Below the pieces are notes generated by a model. It searched no databases. It worked only from the letters and a program-made list of their open reading frames with translations, and was not told the origin of the DNA. Shown here one piece after another: positions 1 to 7,390 of a stretch of DNA of 11,250 nt; the stretch's first letter is position 1, and the number at the start of each line of letters is the position of its first letter. The stretch is from an uncultured Christensenella sp. GTDB taxonomy: Bacteria; Bacillota; Clostridia; Christensenellales; UBA1242. The DNA is taken from assembly GCA_948471335.1 (NCBI GenBank), contig CAOKRZ010000025.1, positions 1 to 11,250 of the forward strand. Reading direction: 5' to 3'. The position numbers and the translations under genes were made by a program.

Positions 1-328
1 CTTTCTTTTTCTTTTGTATTTCAAGTCCGAGAGTTATATTTTGCCAAATGGTTCGCCATTCAAAAAGCTGATCACGTTGAAACATATAGCCTATGCGTGA
101 ATCGTTTTTCTGAATCTTCTTTCCGCCTAAAAGGATTTCTCCTTCGCTTGCTGAAAGAAGCCCGGCAATAAGAGATAAGATTGTGGTTTTTCCACATCCG
201 CTTGGACCAACTAAAGATGCAAACTCACGCTCATCAATGTCAAAGGACAAATTTTTCAGAGCTTGAATTTCACTTTCTTTTGTTTGATAGAAATAACTTA
301 CATCTTTAAACTCAAGAAACTTTTCCAT
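1..328 (-). CDS. ABC transporter ATP-binding protein, NitT/TauT family (5' part only)
   Basis: The first 109 codons of an ATPase that would power an inner-membrane importer; the rest lies left of the window. Reading from ATG 326-328, residues 41-48 are a perfect Walker A motif (GPSGCGKT). Gln84 in YMFQRDQLFEWRT is the Q-loop. A Q-loop followed by (L/F)xxWRT is typical of the SsuB/TauB/ThiZ-type ATPases that import taurine, sulfonates, nitrate or thiamine-precursor pyrimidines. The LFEWRT version recalls clostridial ThiZ-like proteins, but the substrate cannot be set without the permease and binding protein. The signature motif, Walker B and H-loop are beyond the edge. AGAGGT sits just upstream of the start as a ribosome binding site. 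The gene is divergent from the capsid module and looks like an ordinary chromosomal gene. Confidence 0.93.
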   Translation of the reverse strand, partial: MEKFLEFKDVSYFYQTKESEIQALKNLSFDIDEREFASLVGPSGCGKTTILSLIAGLLSASEGEILLGGKKIQKNDSRIGYMFQRDQLFEWRTIWQNITLGLEIQKKKK

Positions 329-338
329 TTTTTGACCT

Positions 339-355
339 CTACAATATCATTGTAG
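339..355. promoter_or_regulatory. 17-bp palindrome overlapping the -10, candidate operator
   Basis: CTACAAT and ATTGTAG form perfect 7-base arms around a 3-base centre (ATC on the plus strand). The palindrome covers the predicted -10 and start point of the ABC ATPase promoter, where a repressor would block RNA polymerase. The TACA/TGTA half-sites resemble those of BlaI/MecI/CopY-type repressors, but the spacing is wider than their usual boxes. It could also act as a small hairpin in the leader. Confidence 0.4.
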
Positions 356-378
356 TGCGCTTTTTAATTTGTGTGCAA
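349..378 (-). promoter_or_regulatory. Putative sigma-A promoter of the ABC ATPase gene
   Basis: On the minus strand, TTGCAC (373-378) and TACAAT (349-354) are separated by 18 bases. Transcription would start near 342, giving a leader of about 15 bases. That is too short for a riboswitch. The -10 element lies inside the palindrome at 339-355. Confidence 0.5.
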
Positions 379-405
379 GTTTTTCAAAAAAATTGGCAGT
401 CAAAC

Positions 406-434
406 TTGAATAGGAGAAATTTGTCACTTATCAT
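406..434 (+). promoter_or_regulatory. Putative sigma-A promoter of the capsid module
   Basis: TTGAAT (406-411) and TATCAT (429-434) are separated by exactly 17 bases, the optimal spacing. The start point would be near 441, just ahead of the first gene of the module. No phage-type repressor gene or clear operator is visible nearby, so the module may be read by the host's housekeeping polymerase. Confidence 0.6.
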
Positions 435-469
435 ATAGTCAAAAGTTGCAACAGGAGTTTACGTACGTT

Positions 470-760
470 ATGGAGGAGGAAGCAAAAATCAAAAAAGCGC
501 TGATGAAAAAAGCGCTTGGTTACTGCGCGGATGAAGTTATTGAGGAATATGTGCTTGATGAGGATGGTCAGCCCAAACTTGCCAAGAAAAAAGTGACAAA
601 GAAACACTTCAGCCCTGATATTTCAGCCATTAAGGTTTTGTTTGAAAAATATTATAAGACCTACAGCGAAGAGATCGCTTCCATGACTGACGAGCAACTG
701 GAAGAAGAAAAAGAGCGACTTTTAAAATTATTAAAGGAGGAAGAAGGTGGAAATTATTGA
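470..760 (+). CDS. Terminase small subunit-like protein
   Basis: A 96-residue charged protein. The pattern KALGY, then an acidic stretch with DEDGQPK, then KKVTKKHFSPDISAIKVL matches the N-terminal DNA-recognition part of small terminase or HTH-like proteins of Firmicutes phages. Those typically read alGY..E, K.VtK and PDi.Ai. The C-terminal helix (EQLEEEKERLLKLL) would serve oligomerisation. In phages this protein binds the packaging site and hands DNA to the large terminase, but no large terminase follows here. An in-frame TTG at 446 would add 8 residues. ATG 470 is preferred because the predicted transcript starts near 441 and AGGAG lies at 452-456, although its 13-base spacing is long. 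The gene overlaps the next one by 14 bases. Confidence 0.62.
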   Translation: MEEEAKIKKALMKKALGYCADEVIEEYVLDEDGQPKLAKKKVTKKHFSPDISAIKVLFEKYYKTYSEEIASMTDEQLEEEKERLLKLLKEEEGGNY

Positions 761-965
761 ATGCAAACACATGACAAAATGCGACTTTTATGGTTGCAAT
801 AATTTGGCGAAATATTCCTTTTCCACGAAAGGAATCATTAAACGAGACTTATCATTTTGCGAAAGTTGCATGAAGGGAATGTATAGCGAAATTGCAAAGA
901 TGCAGACACCTAAGGGCATAGAAAGCCCGTTCAAGACAAACAAAAAGTTGAGGAAAAACATATGA
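747..965 (+). CDS. Small Cys-rich zinc-ribbon-like protein
   Basis: A 72-residue protein starting at GTG 747, six bases behind a near-perfect AAAGGAGG (733-740) inside the preceding gene. Cysteines stand at residues 6, 12, 17, 39 and 42. C12-x4-C17 together with C39-x2-C42 forms a plausible four-cysteine zinc site, and the tail is basic (residues 62-70). Similar small proteins occur in Firmicutes phages and mobile elements, and I know of no defined function. It occupies the place between small terminase and portal where the large terminase gene normally sits. Its TGA overlaps the portal start as ATGA, so the two are translationally coupled. It could bind DNA or RNA, or assist assembly; this is inference. 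Confidence 0.7.
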   Translation: MEIIECKHMTKCDFYGCNNLAKYSFSTKGIIKRDLSFCESCMKGMYSEIAKMQTPKGIESPFKTNKKLRKNI

Positions 966-2845
966 AAAAAGAAGATATCAAACCAAAAAGCGAAAAAAGC
1001 AAACTTAATCAAAAGATTGTTGAAGAAGTTTTAAAAGATTTTCATAAAAGAGCGGAAGAGAGAAGAAGCTTTGACACCATTTGGCAGCTTAATATGAACT
1101 ATCTTATGGGCAATCAACATTGTGACGTGGGATTTGGCGGTTCAGTTGAAGAAACTGAAAGACAATTTTTCTGGCAAGAGCGAGAAGTTTTCAATCATAT
1201 CGCCCCTATATTTGATATACGATTTGCAAAACTTTCAAAAGTGAAGCAGCAAGTCAATGTCATCCCTGCTACAAATGATGAAAGAGACAAGCAAACTGCC
1301 AAAATTTCAAAGAAAATTTTAAATTCTGTTGAAGGCAAGCTTGGCATCCCTGCAAAGGTGAATCAAGCAATCAAATGGAGTGAAGTTTGCGGAACAAGTT
1401 TTTATAAGGTGAATTGGAATCCAAACGCAGGACAGCTTGTGGGACTGGATGAAGACGGAACTGAAATTCGTGGAGGAGAAATTGAAATCTCAGTTTGTAG
1501 TCCGTTTGAAATCTATCCTGATTCATGCACATGCGAGACGATTGAAGATTGCCAAAGCATAATACATGCAAGGTCATACACAACAGAGCAGATCAAAGAT
1601 ATGTATGGCATTGATGTTGAGCCTGAAAAAATCAGCACTTTTTCACTTGATAATGTTTCATCCGCTATGGCTGGGCTTGGATTTAATGGCAGGGCTACAA
1701 AGCTTATTTCATCCAGCCGTGAAGACAGCGCGCTTGTCATTGAGAAATACATAAGGCCAAATAAAGATTATCCAGATGGAAGACTGATTATTATTGCAGG
1801 CAGACGTGTTGTCTATGATGATGTGCTTCCATATTTCTGTGGAGAAGACGGCAGGCGCGATTTGCCATTTGTGAAGCAGGTCAGCATAGAGCAGCCTGCA
1901 TGCTTCTGGGGTGCAAGTGTGATTGAAAGAATCATTCCTGTGCAAAGGGCATACAACGCAGTGAAAAATCGCAAGCATGAGTTTATCAACAGATTGTCAC
2001 TCGGCGTGCTTTCAGTTGAAGACGGCTCAGTTGATCTTGACAATCTTGAAGATGAAGGGCTTTGTCCTGGGAAGGTGCTTGTATACAGACAGGGCGCAAC
2101 TCAGCCAAAATTTCTTGAAACTCAAACTTTACCAAACGATTTCACTGAAGAAGAAAAAAGACTCGACGAAGAGTTTTATAAAATCGGCGGAATCAACGAA
2201 ACGCTTGGAACTGAATATATTTCATCAAATCTTTCAGGTGTTACGCTTGAACTTCTTATTGGACAAGATGAAATCAGGCTTAATTCAACCATTGAAAGCA
2301 TCAAGTCTTGCTATAAAGAGATCTCAAAAAGAATCCTTCGTCTTTACAAGCAGTATGCACTTTTCCCAAGAATTGCACGCATAGCTGGAGACAACGGACA
2401 AATCGAACTTTTCTATTTCAATTCAAACGATATTTCAAGTGATGACGTTGAAATTGAAACTCAAAATGATGTGACTCAAAGTTTGGCGCAGCGCCGAGAG
2501 ATGATTTTTACACTTCTTAACGCAGGAGTTTTAAGTGATGAAAACGGCAAACTTTCTAACAGAATGAAATACAAAATTCTTGACATGCTTGGAATGGGCA
2601 TCTGGGAAAACGCGCAAGATCTCAATGAGCTTCACATCAAGAAGGCAGATAATGAAAACCTTAAACTTTTGAAAAGCGAAAAGATTGAAGTAAGCGAAAT
2701 TGATGACCACACACTTCATGTGAACGAACATATTGCCTTTATGCTTGGCAATGACTTTGAGAAAGCAAAAGAGAAAAACGCAAATATTGAAGAAGAATTT
2801 TTGCGTCATGTAAGAGAACATAAAAAGTTAATCAAGGAGGACTAA
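962..2845 (+). CDS. Phage portal protein, podovirus P22-like
   Basis: A 627-residue protein, within the size range of podovirus portals. The N-terminal region has helix-rich sequence followed by FNHIAPIFDIRFAKL (residues 77-91) and NVIPAT (99-104). This matches the conserved start of P22-type portals, which reads fNhi.p.v...lakl followed by v.P. CGTSFYKVNW (143-152) and SPFEIYPD (180-187) are further family-type blocks. The stretch near residues 314-345 (FWGASVIERIIPVQRAYN) corresponds to the portal stem and its flanks. The portal forms the dodecameric ring at one capsid vertex through which DNA enters and leaves. GAGGA at 950-954 lies seven bases ahead of ATG 962. The frame is intact throughout, so nothing suggests decay. 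In a phage it would dock a terminase motor, which is absent from this window. Confidence 0.9.
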   Translation: MKKEDIKPKSEKSKLNQKIVEEVLKDFHKRAEERRSFDTIWQLNMNYLMGNQHCDVGFGGSVEETERQFFWQEREVFNHIAPIFDIRFAKLSKVKQQVNVIPATNDERDKQTAKISKKILNSVEGKLGIPAKVNQAIKWSEVCGTSFYKVNWNPNAGQLVGLDEDGTEIRGGEIEISVCSPFEIYPDSCTCETIEDCQSIIHARSYTTEQIKDMYGIDVEPEKISTFSLDNVSSAMAGLGFNGRATKLISSSREDSALVIEKYIRPNKDYPDGRLIIIAGRRVVYDDVLPYFCGEDGRRDLPFVKQVSIEQPACFWGASVIERIIPVQRAYNAVKNRKHEFINRLSLGVLSVEDGSVDLDNLEDEGLCPGKVLVYRQGATQPKFLETQTLPNDFTEEEKRLDEEFYKIGGINETLGTEYISSNLSGVTLELLIGQDEIRLNSTIESIKSCYKEISKRILRLYKQYALFPRIARIAGDNGQIELFYFNSNDISSDDVEIETQNDVTQSLAQRREMIFTLLNAGVLSDENGKLSNRMKYKILDMLGMGIWENAQDLNELHIKKADNENLKLLKSEKIEVSEIDDHTLHVNEHIAFMLGNDFEKAKEKNANIEEEFLRHVREHKKLIKED

Positions 2846-2849
2846 ACAA

Positions 2850-3467
2850 ATGGAAGAAAACAGAGAACAACCGATTATAATGCAGGCGGATTCCATAAAC
2901 ATGGAGGTTGAGAAAAGCGTCGGTGGCGAAATCGGCTCTCAAAACGACAAGGGTGAATTTGGGAAATTCAAATCGGCTGAAGCATTGTTAGATGCATATA
3001 ACTCACTTCAAGCCGAGTTCACCCGCAAATGTCAACGTGTCAGTGAGCTTGAAAAAGATAAAACTGTAAGCAAAGCAGAGGAAAGTCAATTTGACCTTGA
3101 AGGCGGGCTGAATAAGTTCCTTGAAGAGCACAGCGATGCGGCTTGGGCAAGAGATGAAATCAAAGAGAAGCTTGAAAAAGATGGCTCTTTACAAACTTTA
3201 TCAAACCCATTTGAAGTTGCTTGGAACAGTGTTTTGGCAAATCATTTGCTAGACTCAAAACCAAACGACGTAGTTTTACACAAATATGTCCTTTCAGATG
3301 ACGAAATTAAGAAAGTCGTCATTGAAAACTATTTGAGCGCTCTTAAAGAGCAAAAACCACCAGTAGTCATTTCTTCTCAAAAAGGGGAGCGAGTGTCAGG
3401 AGTTAGACCTGACACTCCAAAAACCCTTGAAGAAGCAAAGGCGGCACTGGGAAAAATGTTTAGCTAA
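2850..3467 (+). CDS. Capsid scaffolding protein
   Basis: A 205-residue, highly charged and probably helical protein between portal and major capsid genes, the standard place for a scaffold. Residues 38-70 (GKFKSAEALLDAYNSLQAEF, then TRKCQRVSELEKD) follow a pattern common in Firmicutes phage scaffolds: KF.s.eaLl.AY..LqaEFTkk.q...eLe, which is likely a coiled coil. The C-terminus (KTLEEAKAALGKMF) is an amphipathic helix of the sort that contacts coat protein. Scaffolds template procapsid assembly and then leave or are degraded; no separate protease is encoded here. AAGGAGG at 2834-2840 precedes ATG 2850 by nine bases. Confidence 0.83.
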   Translation: MEENREQPIIMQADSINMEVEKSVGGEIGSQNDKGEFGKFKSAEALLDAYNSLQAEFTRKCQRVSELEKDKTVSKAEESQFDLEGGLNKFLEEHSDAAWARDEIKEKLEKDGSLQTLSNPFEVAWNSVLANHLLDSKPNDVVLHKYVLSDDEIKKVVIENYLSALKEQKPPVVISSQKGERVSGVRPDTPKTLEEAKAALGKMFS

Positions 3468-3497
3468 AAAAAATACATAAACAAAAAGGAGAAAATT

Positions 3498-4691
3498 ATG
3501 GTAACTTTACAAACAGCTGAAAACGCTTTGAAAAGTGTTTATCTTGACGTTGTTGCAAACCAACTCAATGTCAAAGCAAATCCACTTATGGCAAAGATTA
3601 AACGCTCAAGCAAAGACGTTTGGGGCAAAGAAATAAGAAAACTTGCACCTTTTGGCATCAATGGCGGAATTGGCGCAGGTTCTGAAACTGGTTCACTTCC
3701 TGTTTCATCATCAAACGGATATGTTCAATTTGTTGCAGAACTTAAAAACCTCTATGGAAAAATTGAACTTTCTGACAAATCAGTAAGAGCTTCAGCAAGC
3801 AACATTGGCGCATTTGTAAACCTTCTTTCTGATGAAATGGAAGGGCTTGTTAAGGCAAGCGCATTCAACCTTGGAAGAATGCTTTACGGCGACGGCACAG
3901 GGCTTCTTGCAACAGCAAGCTCAGTAGACGGTAATAAAGTTGTTTGCGACAAGGTGAACAACCTTATCGAAGGAATGCTTGTTGATGTTTACAACGGCGA
4001 AAGCAAAGTAAATGCAACTCAAGTTGTAAAAATCATCTATGTTGACAGAGCAAACAAAACTTTCACATATGACAGCAACCTTTTCACTGGAACAATTTCA
4101 GAAGGAGACAAATTCTTCGTTCAAGGTTCAAAAGGCTATGAAATCACTGGTCTTGGCAAAATTTTTGACAAAGATGCAACAGAAATCTATGGTGTTAAGA
4201 AGGCTGACTATCAGTGGCTTAACCCATTCACTCGCACAACTTCAACTGAAGTTTCAGACATCCTTATTCAAGAAGCAATTGACTTCCTTGATATGAACAA
4301 TGACTCAAACATCAACTTCATTGCAACTTCACCAGCAGTTAGAAGAGCATATCAAGAATATCTTGGTGCTTACAGAAGAAACGTTGACGTTATGGAACTT
4401 GAAGGCGGATACAAAACAATCACTCACAACGGTATTCCTGTTGTTGCTGACAGATTTGTTGAAGACGATAAGATGTTCCTTCTCAACACAAACGACTTCA
4501 CACTTCATGAACTTTGCGATTGGAAATGGCTTGAAGGTGAGGACGGACGTATTTTGAGACAAAATCAAAATTATCCAACTTACAGCGCAACACTTGTTAA
4601 ATATGCAGAACTTATCTGCGATAAGCCTTGCGGACAAGCCATGATCAGTGGAATCAAATCAACAGTTACAAACCCTTTTTCAAATAACTAA
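3498..4691 (+). CDS. Phage major capsid protein
   Basis: A 397-residue shell protein, probably of the HK97 fold as in other dsDNA phages with portal and scaffold. Family-type features include SETGSLP near residue 62, a long central helix with SDEMEGLVKASAFNLGRML, and the turn GRMLYGDGTGLLA (126-138), which is very typical of Firmicutes phage coat proteins. AAAGGAG at 3485-3491 lies six bases ahead of ATG 3498. Codon use looks strongly selected: nearly all Leu codons I read in the first third are CTT. This fits high expression and long adaptation to the host. An internal terminator follows the stop. An encapsulin is unlikely because portal and scaffold genes adjoin. Confidence 0.9.
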   Translation: MVTLQTAENALKSVYLDVVANQLNVKANPLMAKIKRSSKDVWGKEIRKLAPFGINGGIGAGSETGSLPVSSSNGYVQFVAELKNLYGKIELSDKSVRASASNIGAFVNLLSDEMEGLVKASAFNLGRMLYGDGTGLLATASSVDGNKVVCDKVNNLIEGMLVDVYNGESKVNATQVVKIIYVDRANKTFTYDSNLFTGTISEGDKFFVQGSKGYEITGLGKIFDKDATEIYGVKKADYQWLNPFTRTTSTEVSDILIQEAIDFLDMNNDSNINFIATSPAVRRAYQEYLGAYRRNVDVMELEGGYKTITHNGIPVVADRFVEDDKMFLLNTNDFTLHELCDWKWLEGEDGRILRQNQNYPTYSATLVKYAELICDKPCGQAMISGIKSTVTNPFSNN

Positions 4692-4703
4692 ATAATTTTC
4701 GAT

Positions 4704-4729
4704 AAAAAGGCAAATCTTTTGCCTTTTTT
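4704..4729 (+). terminator. Rho-independent terminator directly after the major capsid gene
   Basis: The arms AAAAAGGCAAA (4704-4714) and TTTGCCTTTTT (4718-4728) form an 11-bp stem with a three-base TCT loop, and the pairing runs into the T tract. It lies 12 bases after the capsid stop codon. No promoter is evident before the next gene, so it probably acts as a partial terminator that lowers expression of the downstream minor proteins, as T-phi does after gene 10 in phage T7. Confidence 0.8.
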
Positions 4730-4749
4730 GTCAATATGAGGTGAATTTT

Positions 4750-5055
4750 ATGATTAAAATCGAAACTGACAATTTTTTCATTGCCCAGAGACTGAAAGAA
4801 ATTGATAAGTCATATTACATTCTTTTTAATATGGGCAGTGGAAGATATGAGGTCCATAGCTCTGACCAAAAAGGTTCAAGCTATTGCTTTACCATTCCAT
4901 TTTCAGTTTTAGATGCAAGAACAATTGATCACGCACTGAAAACTCGAATTGAAAATCGTGATAAAATCATTGCTCAGATTGATAAGGAAAATGAACTTAT
5001 GATGAAAAAGGCTGTGAAAGATGAAATAAACAAATTAGAGGAGGTTCTTTCATGA
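4750..5055 (+). CDS. Small conserved phage structural-region protein, function unknown
   Basis: A 101-residue protein. ATG 4750 is chosen because GAGGTGA (4739-4745) is a good ribosome binding site at proper distance; an upstream in-frame GTG at 4741 falls inside that site. The N-terminal half looks like beta structure (SYYILFNMGSGRYEVH). It is followed by the block FSVLDARTIDHALKTR and a charged helix to the end. The pattern of a short beta domain, then LDaRt, then a helix recurs in small proteins beside capsid genes of Firmicutes phages, without an assigned role known to me. It may be a head-joining or minor virion protein. The gene ends in an ATGA overlap with the next one. Confidence 0.72.
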   Translation: MIKIETDNFFIAQRLKEIDKSYYILFNMGSGRYEVHSSDQKGSSYCFTIPFSVLDARTIDHALKTRIENRDKIIAQIDKENELMMKKAVKDEINKLEEVLS

Positions 5056-5567
5056 AAGTGAAAAATATTTTAACTCTTGCATGCAATTTTACTGATAATG
5101 AAAAGCTTATTGAAAATGAAGAAACTGAAAAAATGCTTGAATGTTTCAATCTTGTGCGCAGCGAAGTGGCATGTGAATATATGCCAATATGTGAAAGTGA
5201 AGAGTTTGAGATCAAAGATTTCAAACTTTTGCTTTCAAACTTCAAAAGAAAGCCACTTCAGATTCTTTCTGTTAAAGATCGTTTTGGGCGCAACTTAAGA
5301 TTCAAAGTTTTTCCAGAATATTTGATTGTTTACGGATCAAAAGCAAAAATTACATACACAGTTCAGCCAGAAAAAGTTGGCGCTGAGGATGAAATTGAAG
5401 ACAGTTTGCCAGAGCGAGTTTATGCCTACGGCGTGGCAAGGGAATATCTTATGCGCGAAGGAATGTTTGAAGATGCAGAAATATTTGAAGTTCGTTTCAA
5501 AAACAGTCTCAAAGTTTTATTGCACAAAAAAAGTGAAACTGTTTTGCCAAGGAGGAGGTGGCTGTGA
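5052..5567 (+). CDS. Head-completion / head-tail connector protein
   Basis: A 171-residue protein at the place of the adaptor (gp4/gp6-like) gene in phages. Residues about 118-150 read LPERVYAYGVAREYLMREGMF followed by an acidic and aromatic helix, and the protein ends in LPRRRWL. The pairing of (LP)xRVxAYGVAxEY with a terminal RRW is a pattern I recognise from proteins next to tail-hub genes in Firmicutes podoviruses and siphoviruses. It probably binds beneath the portal to extend the channel. ATG 5052 overlaps the previous stop as ATGA, with GAGG upstream. Its own end holds GGAGGAGG, the ribosome binding site for the next gene. The assignment rests on position and partial motif memory rather than a database match. 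Confidence 0.65.
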   Translation: MKVKNILTLACNFTDNEKLIENEETEKMLECFNLVRSEVACEYMPICESEEFEIKDFKLLLSNFKRKPLQILSVKDRFGRNLRFKVFPEYLIVYGSKAKITYTVQPEKVGAEDEIEDSLPERVYAYGVAREYLMREGMFEDAEIFEVRFKNSLKVLLHKKSETVLPRRRWL

Positions 5568-7048
5568 TGTTTTATGAAAACAAAGTGCCATCACTGAAAA
5601 CCAAGACAAAAACATTTCGATATGATCTTTTTTCGCAGTGTATGAATGATGCAAAAGATGATTTTTCTTGCAAAGCAAGTGAAGGGAAAAGAGGCTTCAA
5701 TTTCCTATTTGCAAATGGGACACTTGAAAGCGGCTATGGCTTTTCGACTTTCAAATCACCAACAAACACAAGTGAAGTTGACCTTGAAGAAGAAGTTGCA
5801 ATCGTCGGCGATGAAATAAGCGCGCTTTGGAGCTTCAAGTGGTTCAACTATGTTGACGAATGCAATCAATATTATCTTATGTATTTTAATGGTACCGATA
5901 AAATACACTATGACAATTTGTTTGCCTCAAGAGTTGTATCACTTTTTCAGTCAACTGCATTCACATCGACACCAGTCGGAACAAACTATTGTATAGACGG
6001 CAGAGATGTTATGGTTTTCGCTGGAGAAGGTAGCCCGCTTCAAGTTGTTGGCTCAACGTTTAATGTCACCGTAGAAAATGCGCCGAAAGTGATTTCTCTT
6101 TGCGCGCATTACGGCAAACTTTTTGCGATCACTGCAGGTGCAAGAGGAAGCCTTGTTTACACACAAAATACAGACTTGCTTGAGTGGGATGAATCGGCTG
6201 CAAAGCGTATAGACTTTTCAGATGAAAGGGGAAATCTGAATAAAATTCTTTCTTTCAATGATTATCTCTACATTTTCAGAGATTTTGGCATAACAAAGCT
6301 TTCAACTTACAGCACAAAGGAAGAGTTTGCAGTCAGCCATCTCTATCAAGCGGATGGATATATCTATCCAGGCACAATCGCTTCTGGAGGCGACAAAATA
6401 TATTTCCTCGAAAAAAGCGGACTGAAAGTTTTCAACGGCTCAACTGTGAAAAACATTTCTCTTAATTGTGACGAACTTTTAAGAAGAAGCGACGCTTCAT
6501 ACTCAAGCGGGGTTTGCTTTGAAGGGAGATATTATCTTGCGTGCAAGCTCAATTTTGACGACGGGCAAAAGGTAGGCTGCGAGAACAGTGAAAACTTTGT
6601 CAATAATGCGCTTTTTGTCTACGATGAAAAGACTGGCGCGGTTGAGATCTCACGCGGTATGGATATACGTCAACTGCTTGTGCTTGGCAATCCATACAAA
6701 AGCAAGCTTGTTGCATGTTTCTATAACGAAAACAAAAATAAAATTGGTCAGCTTGAGAAAAATGGAAAATTCTTCGACGACTTTTTGCCAAAAGAGTGGA
6801 CTTCGGTCAAAACAGACTTTGGCAAGACGGGCTTGAAGAAAATCACAAAGATCCATTTGCTTAGCGAGTATGACTGCCGCGTTTGCATCAAAACTGAGAG
6901 AGAGGAAAAAGAGTTCAATGTCAATGGATCACTCAAAATGCAAACAATTTCGTTGAATATTTTGGGAGAAGTTTTTGAAGTTTCCTTCAAGGCGCAAGGC
7001 GAGGCAAAAATTTCCAACGTTCAAATTGAATATTTGGAGCGCGCGTGA
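5567..7048 (+). CDS. Tail hub / neck protein, P22 gp10-like beta-rich protein
   Basis: A 493-residue protein, beta-rich by inspection, with repeated short strands separated by turns such as GKLFAITAGA, DYLYIFRDFG, GDKIYFLEKSGLKVF and FEGRYYLACK. This suggests a beta-propeller as in the tail hub gp10 of P22-like phages. The C-terminal part, about residues 411-441, has WTSVKTDFGKTGLKK followed by a beta sandwich, also seen in podoviral hub proteins. It would close the portal channel after the connector. ATG 5567 overlaps the previous TGA by one base, and GGAGGAGG (5551-5558) lies eight bases upstream. In-frame GTG codons at 5558 and 5564 are less likely starts. No tail needle, spike or fibre gene follows, so any particle would end here. 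Confidence 0.66.
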   Translation: MFYENKVPSLKTKTKTFRYDLFSQCMNDAKDDFSCKASEGKRGFNFLFANGTLESGYGFSTFKSPTNTSEVDLEEEVAIVGDEISALWSFKWFNYVDECNQYYLMYFNGTDKIHYDNLFASRVVSLFQSTAFTSTPVGTNYCIDGRDVMVFAGEGSPLQVVGSTFNVTVENAPKVISLCAHYGKLFAITAGARGSLVYTQNTDLLEWDESAAKRIDFSDERGNLNKILSFNDYLYIFRDFGITKLSTYSTKEEFAVSHLYQADGYIYPGTIASGGDKIYFLEKSGLKVFNGSTVKNISLNCDELLRRSDASYSSGVCFEGRYYLACKLNFDDGQKVGCENSENFVNNALFVYDEKTGAVEISRGMDIRQLLVLGNPYKSKLVACFYNENKNKIGQLEKNGKFFDDFLPKEWTSVKTDFGKTGLKKITKIHLLSEYDCRVCIKTEREEKEFNVNGSLKMQTISLNILGEVFEVSFKAQGEAKISNVQIEYLERA

Positions 7049-7113
7049 AAATTTTGAACTTAGGGCATATTGTGTTCTACAGCAGCATTAAACGCCAGGA
7101 AGAGGAGGCCAAA

Positions 7114-7176
7114 ATGAGAAAGATTTTTGAAGAGAAGAAAGCTGAAGAAAAGAGGAAAAGTGGATTTTTGGAATGA
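7114..7176 (+). CDS. Possible 20-codon leader ORF ahead of the holin gene
   Basis: A short frame coding for a basic, charged peptide (MRKIFEEKKAEEKRKSGFLE). It has the strongest ribosome binding site in this stretch, AGAGGAGG (7101-7108), five bases ahead of ATG. Its stop lies just past the GTG 7160 start of the holin gene, so its translation could deliver ribosomes to that weakly served start. It may instead be a chance frame. Confidence 0.33.
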   Translation: MRKIFEEKKAEEKRKSGFLE

Positions 7177-7390
7177 GCTTATCAAAATTGTGATAAGTTA
7201 TGGAGTTTTTGCAATGCTTTTTGTCTTTTTGTTTTTCTATCAACTTAAAGACAGCGCAAGACGTGAAAAGGAATATCAGAAAACGATCGGCGAGCTTACT
7301 GAGCATCTCAAAGTGATTGAAGATGTCAAAGAGGAAGTGAGCGAGCTGAAAGACTATCTCTCAAAGGAGGAAGATTTCTATGAAGAATAA
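7160..7390 (+). CDS. BhlA/UviB-type holin-like protein
   Basis: A 76-residue protein with one N-terminal transmembrane helix (about residues 7-29, from LIKIVISYGVFAML through FVFLFFY). A charged tail rich in Lys and Glu follows (LKDSARREKEYQKTIGELTEHL). The arrangement ELIK...GVFAxLFxxLxxYxLKxxxxREKxYQ is characteristic of the BhlA/UviB family, which includes Bacillus phage holins and the UviB protein linked to bacteriocin release in Clostridium perfringens. The start is uncertain: GTG 7160 has AGAGGA four bases upstream, while TTG 7127 in the same frame would add 11 basic residues without a site. The gene overlaps the next by 11 bases. It would make membrane lesions for particle release. Confidence 0.75.
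   Translation: MDFWNELIKIVISYGVFAMLFVFLFFYQLKDSARREKEYQKTIGELTEHLKVIEDVKEEVSELKDYLSKEEDFYEE

Noticed and set aside
329..348. TPP or other riboswitch ahead of the ABC importer gene
   Set aside because: The predicted leader is only about 15 bases, with no room for an aptamer, and no riboswitch core sequence is visible.
1977..2384. 135-codon open frame within the portal gene
   Set aside because: The portal frame is intact and carries family motifs; the alternative frame has no start site support.
3498..4691. Encapsulin nanocompartment shell
   Set aside because: Portal, scaffold, connector and hub genes adjoin, which belongs to a phage-type capsid and not to an encapsulin operon.
7054..7081. 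Possible promoter TTGAAC...TCTACA before the holin genes
   Set aside because: The -10 match is poor and the spacing short; read-through from upstream is sufficient.
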